The notes under the pieces: model-generated
What the model was told of the DNA's origin: nothing
The model's input: the letters and a program-made list of their open reading frames with translations, nothing else
The model's database searches: none
Program-made: the position numbers and the translations under genes
Assembly (NCBI RefSeq): GCF_030816715.1
Contig: NZ_JAUSYH010000001.1
Coordinates: 124,001-188,000 of the forward strand
Reading direction: 5' to 3'
Source of the DNA: Streptomyces achromogenes
GTDB taxonomy: Bacteria > Actinomycetota > Actinomycetes > Streptomycetales > Streptomycetaceae
DNA length: 64,000 bases
In this document: positions 60,320 through 64,000 of the stretch, piece after piece
Numbering within the stretch: position 1 is the first letter of the stretch
Layout of the letters: every line of letters starts with the position of its first letter

Positions 60320-61516
60320 ATGACCGCGCTGCGCACGGCCCACGGAACCCGGCGGACGCACCACGGGCGGACGGCGGTGTTCGCCGGTCTGACCGCCCTC
60401 CTGGCGGCGCTCCTGAGCGGTGTGGGCACCGCGGGCGCCGCGCGTGCGACGCCCGTCGACACCCGCACGCCGCAGGGACCGGCCGACCAGGACGGCGGGC
60501 GGGCGGCCCGCGCGAAGGGCGTGCTGGCGCAGGTGCACACCGCGGGACGGGTCAAGGACGCGGGGAGCACGGTGCAGTACAGCTGGCCCGGCGTGTACTT
60601 CGAGGGCCGTTTCCGGGGCACCGGCGTGGGCGTCGTGCTCGACGACTCGGCTGCCGACTACGACGTCCAGGTCGACGGCGCCACGGTCGCCACGCTCGTC
60701 ACGCCCGGCCGGACCACGTACTGGGTCAAGGGCCTGCGGGATCGCACGCACACCGTCCGGCTCGTCAAGCGCAACGACACCCCCTGGGACACCAGCGCCT
60801 TCAAGGGCTTCGTCGCCGCGCCGGGCGGCGCCGTGCTGAGCAGGCCGGCGGCCCGCGACCGCCAGATCGAGTTCATCGGCGACTCCCTCACCGTCGGATA
60901 CGGCAACCTCTCAGCCTCCCGCGACTGCACGGGGGACCAGGTCAGGAGGACCACCGACGCCGACGTGAGCTACGGCGCCCTCACCGCCCGCCGACTGGGG
61001 GCCGACTACCAGCTCAACGCCTACTCCGGCCTCGGCATGGTGCGCAACTACAACGGCGGCTCGCCGGATGTCACCTACCGGACCTTCTACGACCGTGCCC
61101 TGCTGAACGTGCCCGGGGACGTCTGGCAGAACCCCGGCACGTGGCGCCCCCGGCTCGTCGTGGTCAACCTGGGGACCAACGACTTCTCGACGGCCGTCAA
61201 CCCCGGTGAGCCGTGGACGCCCGACAGCCTCGCGGCCGCCTACCGCACGGCGTACGGCGACTTCCTCCAGAAGCTGCGGACGCGGTACGGAGCCGCGACG
61301 ACCATCGTGGCCGTCGGAGCCGGATCGTTCGCCGGCCATGTCCAGCAGGTCGTCAAGACGCGTACCGACGCCGGGGACAGCCGGGTGCGCTACTGGTTCC
61401 TCGACGACTCCGGACTCGATTTCACGGGCTGCCACTGGCACTACTCGGCGCACGACGACCGGCTCGTCGCCGACCGGCTCGCCTCGTTCGTCGCCGGCCT
61501 CCCGATCGGCTGGTGA
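60320..61516 (+). CDS. Secreted SGNH esterase (CE2-like acetyl-carbohydrate esterase)
   Basis: A 398-aa exported protein. Signal peptide to about residue 43 (FAGLTALLAALLSGVGTAGA ARA). An N-terminal beta-sandwich (~60-170, QYSWPGVYFEGRFRGTGVGV) precedes the SGNH domain, an order characteristic of CE2 esterases. Block I is EFIGDSLTVGYG with S189, block III VVNLGTNDF, and the catalytic D367 and H372 region reads DFTGCHWHYSAHDD. CE2 enzymes remove acetyl groups from xylan or other polysaccharides outside the cell. ATG at 60320 is chosen for the signal peptide; the frame is open further upstream, overlapping the previous gene. Confidence 0.87.
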   Translation: MTALRTAHGTRRTHHGRTAVFAGLTALLAALLSGVGTAGAARATPVDTRTPQGPADQDGGRAARAKGVLAQVHTAGRVKDAGSTVQYSWPGVYFEGRFRGTGVGVVLDDSAADYDVQVDGATVATLVTPGRTTYWVKGLRDRTHTVRLVKRNDTPWDTSAFKGFVAAPGGAVLSRPAARDRQIEFIGDSLTVGYGNLSASRDCTGDQVRRTTDADVSYGALTARRLGADYQLNAYSGLGMVRNYNGGSPDVTYRTFYDRALLNVPGDVWQNPGTWRPRLVVVNLGTNDFSTAVNPGEPWTPDSLAAAYRTAYGDFLQKLRTRYGAATTIVAVGAGSFAGHVQQVVKTRTDAGDSRVRYWFLDDSGLDFTGCHWHYSAHDDRLVADRLASFVAGLPIGW

Positions 61517-62073
61517 CGACACCGCCGCCCCGCCGACGGCGGGCCGAGGGTCCGTCGTGCACCCGCCGCCCGGGCGGCGCATCGGAGCGGGCGGTCAGCC
61601 ATGGGCCACGACCGCGAGTCCGTGTCGAAGCCGACCAGCAGCCGTCCGTCCGGGGGCCATCGCCAGTCCGCCGGCCCGGGCGGAGAACGGGCGGGAGCCG
61701 GTCTGCCGCTCCGTAGCCGCGTCCCACGTCCACACGGTCGTGTCGTCGCCCCCGGCGGCGACGACCATGCGGCCGTCAGTGGTTCGCCGCCCCGGAGGAG
61801 AGGGCCGGCCTCACGCCCTGCGCGGCGGTCGGCTCCTGATGGCCCGCCGCGGCGGCGGGTTGCGAGCCAGGCGCATGGCCGTCGGACCGGCCTTGCGCAG
61901 GTGGCGAGTGGCGTACCGCGGGGGTCACACGATGTGACCACCAAACGCAACCCGAAAGTCGGCCATGCCGCACTTTCCGGGGCCGCATGAGCCAGACGGT
62001 GGCACCGGGAACGGAGCACGATTCCTGAAATGCTCGCGGACACGGACGCGGTCGTGGACGGTCGACGTACGCG
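61517..62073. other. Region with one WD40 remnant
   Basis: Apart from the remnant at 61600-61790 no gene is supported. Overlapping open frames here are GC-driven and lack family features. Confidence 0.5.
61600..61790 (-). pseudogene. WD40-repeat protein remnant
   Basis: The minus strand reads TDGRMVVAAGGDDTTVWTWD AATERQTGSRPFSARAGGLA MAP and, after a one-base shift, DGRLLVGFDTDS. This is one and a half WD40 blades (DGR...GG.D.TV..WD). The rest of the propeller is missing. Confidence 0.65.
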
Positions 62074-63213
62074 TCAGCTGCCCCGAAGACCGACCGCCAG
62101 CGTCAGTTCAAGGACCCGGTGCGGCGTTGCGAGATCCGGAAAGAGCTCCCGCAGCTGCGACATCCGGTACCGGACCGTCTGGGGATGGACGAACAACGCC
62201 GCCGCCACCTCGTCCCTCCTGCCCTGGTGCAGCAGCCACGCCCGCAATGTCTCCTCCAGCCGCCCTGCGGTGGCTGCGGGCAGGGTCCGCAACGGTGCGA
62301 GGGCTCGGGCACGCAGGTCTGCGAACGCGTCCACGTCGGCGCTCAGCACCAGCTCGGGCAGGTGATCCTCGGTGTCGCGAATGTCGGAGGAGAGGGCGCG
62401 CGCGCGTACGGCCCGTGCGTACGAGGCGGACGCACGGGTCCACGGCCGGGCCGGGCCGACCACGGCGGTGCGGTCGGTCAGCTGCCGCAGGAGATGTGAT
62501 CGGTCGGCGTCGGGGACGAGCAGCACCCCGGTGGCATCCGGCAGATCGTCGAGGACGAGGGTGCTCGGGTCGAGCGCGCGGTAGGCGGGCCGGGCCTGGG
62601 CGGCGGGCAGCAGGACCGCGGTCAGTGAAACCGGAGGCTGCCACCCGGCCCGTTGAACAGAGGCCAGCAGCACGTCCGGGCTCGCGCCGGCGAGGAGGTC
62701 GCGGGCCAGGTGTTCCAGGTGGCGCTCGTGGTCTCTGCCCCGCGCGGCCAGTTCGTCGGCGTGGCCCGCGGCGCTCGCGGCGGAGAGCTCGTCGATGTAG
62801 GCGAAGGTCAGCTCGGCGAACTTGGCGACCTCGGCGGCGGGCAGACCTGCGGGTACGGCACCCGCTGCCAGGCATCGCCAGGCCACGCGGGCGCCGACGC
62901 GGTAGGCGCTGAGCAGGGCGTCCATCGAACGGCCGTCGCGCACCTCGCCGCGGCCCAGCTCGTAGGCCGCGTCACCGGCGTCGCCGCCTGTGGCGTTCCC
63001 GCTCGCGACGTCCAGGTAGTGCCCCAGGGCGGTGCGCACGGCTCGGCGGATGGTGGCGCCCATGTGGCCCGACAGGGCGTTGGCGTAGGGAGGGACCTCG
63101 TCGATGATCGCCTGGACGACCTCGTCGGCCGTGGTCCTCAGCGCGGCCCGGAGTGCGGTGACCGTCGTCTCATCCAGGGCCAGTTCGCTGGCCCTCCGGA
63201 TTACATGGCTCAT
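62074..63213 (-). CDS. PucR/CdaR-type transcriptional regulator
   Basis: A 379-aa regulator. The N-terminal helical RsbRD/GGDEF-like region (ALRAALRTTADEVVQAIIDE ... ELGRGEVRDGRSMDALLSAY) leads to a C-terminal helix-turn-helix of the PucR type (RRDEVAAALFVHPQTVRYRM SQLRELFPD). It is divergent from the ferredoxin-reductase-type gene at 63300, with 86 bp between them. In other actinobacteria such a regulator flanks desaturase/ferredoxin reductase pairs, so it probably controls the neighbour. Confidence 0.9.
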   Translation of the reverse strand: MSHVIRRASELALDETTVTALRAALRTTADEVVQAIIDEVPPYANALSGHMGATIRRAVRTALGHYLDVASGNATGGDAGDAAYELGRGEVRDGRSMDALLSAYRVGARVAWRCLAAGAVPAGLPAAEVAKFAELTFAYIDELSAASAAGHADELAARGRDHERHLEHLARDLLAGASPDVLLASVQRAGWQPPVSLTAVLLPAAQARPAYRALDPSTLVLDDLPDATGVLLVPDADRSHLLRQLTDRTAVVGPARPWTRASASYARAVRARALSSDIRDTEDHLPELVLSADVDAFADLRARALAPLRTLPAATAGRLEETLRAWLLHQGRRDEVAAALFVHPQTVRYRMSQLRELFPDLATPHRVLELTLAVGLRGS

Positions 63214-63299
63214 GTTTTGTTCCCTGCGAACAATTCTGCCGACCAGATTTACGTCCTGCGGTCAGGACTTTACGCCTTGAGGCACAGCAAGCTGGAGTC

Positions 63300-64000
63300 A
63301 TGACGAGTACAGCCCTCCGCGGCAGGGCGTGGAAACTGCTGGAGATGGTCACGACGCCGCTGCTGCCGTCGGACTACCTCGACCTGGTCAGCCCGCTGCG
63401 TGCGGGCGCCGACCTGCGTGGGCGCATCGAGGCCGTGCACCCCGAGACGGGTGACGCCGCGACCATCGTGATCAGGCCGGGACGGGGCTGGCGCGGCCAC
63501 ACAGCCGGCCAGTACGTGCGGATCGGGGTCGACGTCGACGGGGTGCGCCTGTGGCGCGCCTACTCCATCACCTCGCCGACGGACCGCCGGGACGGCCGCG
63601 TCACGATCACCGTCAAGGCGATCCCGGACGGCAAGGTCAGCAACCACCTGGTCCGCAGGGCGCGACCAGGCACGCTGATCCAGCTCGACCAGGCGACCGG
63701 TGACTTCGTGCTGCCTGAGGTCAAGCCCGCCAAGGTGCTCTACCTGACGGCCGGCAGCGGCATCACACCGGTGATGGGCATGCTGCGCGACACCGAGTTC
63801 GACGACGTCGTCATGGTCCACTCCGCGCCACAGCCGCAGGACGTGATCTTCCGCAACGATCTGCACGACCTGGTCGCGGACGGGAAGCTGCGTCTCATCG
63901 AGCTGCACACCGACACGGACGGCATGCTCGACATCGCCCGTCTCGACGAACTCGTGCCCGACTGGGCCGAGCGCGAGACCTGGGCCTGCGGACCCGCGGG
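63300..64000 (+). CDS. Ferredoxin reductase-type oxidoreductase (partial, runs off the end)
   Basis: The first 233 residues are present. A leader (TSTALRGRAWKLLEMVTTPL) is followed by the FAD-binding barrel with RAYSITSP and the GKVSNHL segment, then the NAD(P) domain with LYLTAGSGITPVMGMLRD and, at the edge, ETWACGPAG. This matches the reductase that feeds electrons to membrane acyl-CoA desaturases in actinobacteria; a C-terminal 2Fe-2S domain would be expected outside the window. ATG at 63300 follows AGCTGGAG. Divergent from the PucR gene. Confidence 0.92.
   Translation, partial: MTSTALRGRAWKLLEMVTTPLLPSDYLDLVSPLRAGADLRGRIEAVHPETGDAATIVIRPGRGWRGHTAGQYVRIGVDVDGVRLWRAYSITSPTDRRDGRVTITVKAIPDGKVSNHLVRRARPGTLIQLDQATGDFVLPEVKPAKVLYLTAGSGITPVMGMLRDTEFDDVVMVHSAPQPQDVIFRNDLHDLVADGKLRLIELHTDTDGMLDIARLDELVPDWAERETWACGPA

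Noticed and set aside
1..64000. tRNA and rRNA genes
   Set aside because: I looked for cloverleaf arms and T-loop GGTTCRA boxes and for conserved rRNA stretches; none was convincing.

Overview
The window is high-GC actinomycete DNA, most likely a chromosomal arm of a Streptomyces. The evidence is the codon bias, the Streptomyces-type conserved families (SCO5918-like, SCO6745-like), an AfsA-family synthase, a cold-shock protein next to a DEAD-box helicase, and many insertion-sequence fragments. No tRNA, rRNA or CRISPR array was seen. All calls come from reading translated sequence and motifs by eye; no database search was run.

Layout. 0-11.5 kb: small accessory genes (VOC protein, two-component system, secreted vanadium-haloperoxidase-like enzyme, NAD-dependent sugar dehydrogenase-like enzyme, TetR/carboxylesterase/SnoaL-like group) between broken transposases. 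11.5-17.9 kb: an IS-rich block with a gene made of two almost identical 506-bp repeats, an ISAs1-type pseudogene, an intact IS5-type transposase and two divergent membrane-protein genes. 18-21.6 kb: PAP2 membrane phosphatase, aldo/keto reductase and a broken IS701 transposase.

21.9-34.6 kb is the most interesting part: about twelve tightly packed, mostly overlapping plus-strand genes. In order they encode a PEP-synthase-like dikinase (rifampin-phosphotransferase layout), a UbiA-like membrane transferase, a P-loop kinase, an unknown protein, a HIT-like protein, an unknown 414-aa protein, an AfsA-family butyrolactone synthase, a FabH-like KS III, an ACP, a FabF-like KS (frameshifted as read), a HAD phosphatase and an aldo/keto reductase. 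AfsA plus its own fatty-acyl-building enzymes plus phosphoryl-transfer enzymes suggests an A-factor-like or phosphotriester (salinipostin/cyclipostin-like) small-molecule pathway. This is the best candidate for a little-described system here.

34.6-38 kb: IS5-type elements around an orphan contact-dependent-inhibition immunity gene. 38.2-40.8 kb: cold-adaptation module (CspA-type protein, DEAD helicase with an inverted repeat over its ribosome binding site, SCO5918-like protein). 41-42.2 kb: a HAD hydrolase and a terminator-like region. 42.2-51.7 kb: a minus-strand sugar operon (lipoprotein binding protein, two permeases, GH31 alpha-xylosidase-like enzyme, LacI regulator, secreted GH3 enzyme) behind two palindromic LacI-type operators, consistent with uptake and breakdown of xyloglucan-type oligosaccharides.

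52-58.8 kb: an eroded region with an MFS transporter, a DUF985 cupin, a SCO6745-like protein and an SMI1/KNR4 protein standing among remnants of an aldo/keto reductase, a GNAT, a CdiI, TnpB and a LysR regulator. 58.8-64 kb: secreted alpha/beta hydrolase, secreted SGNH/CE2-like esterase, a WD40 remnant, a PucR-type regulator and, running off the end, a ferredoxin-reductase-type oxidoreductase.
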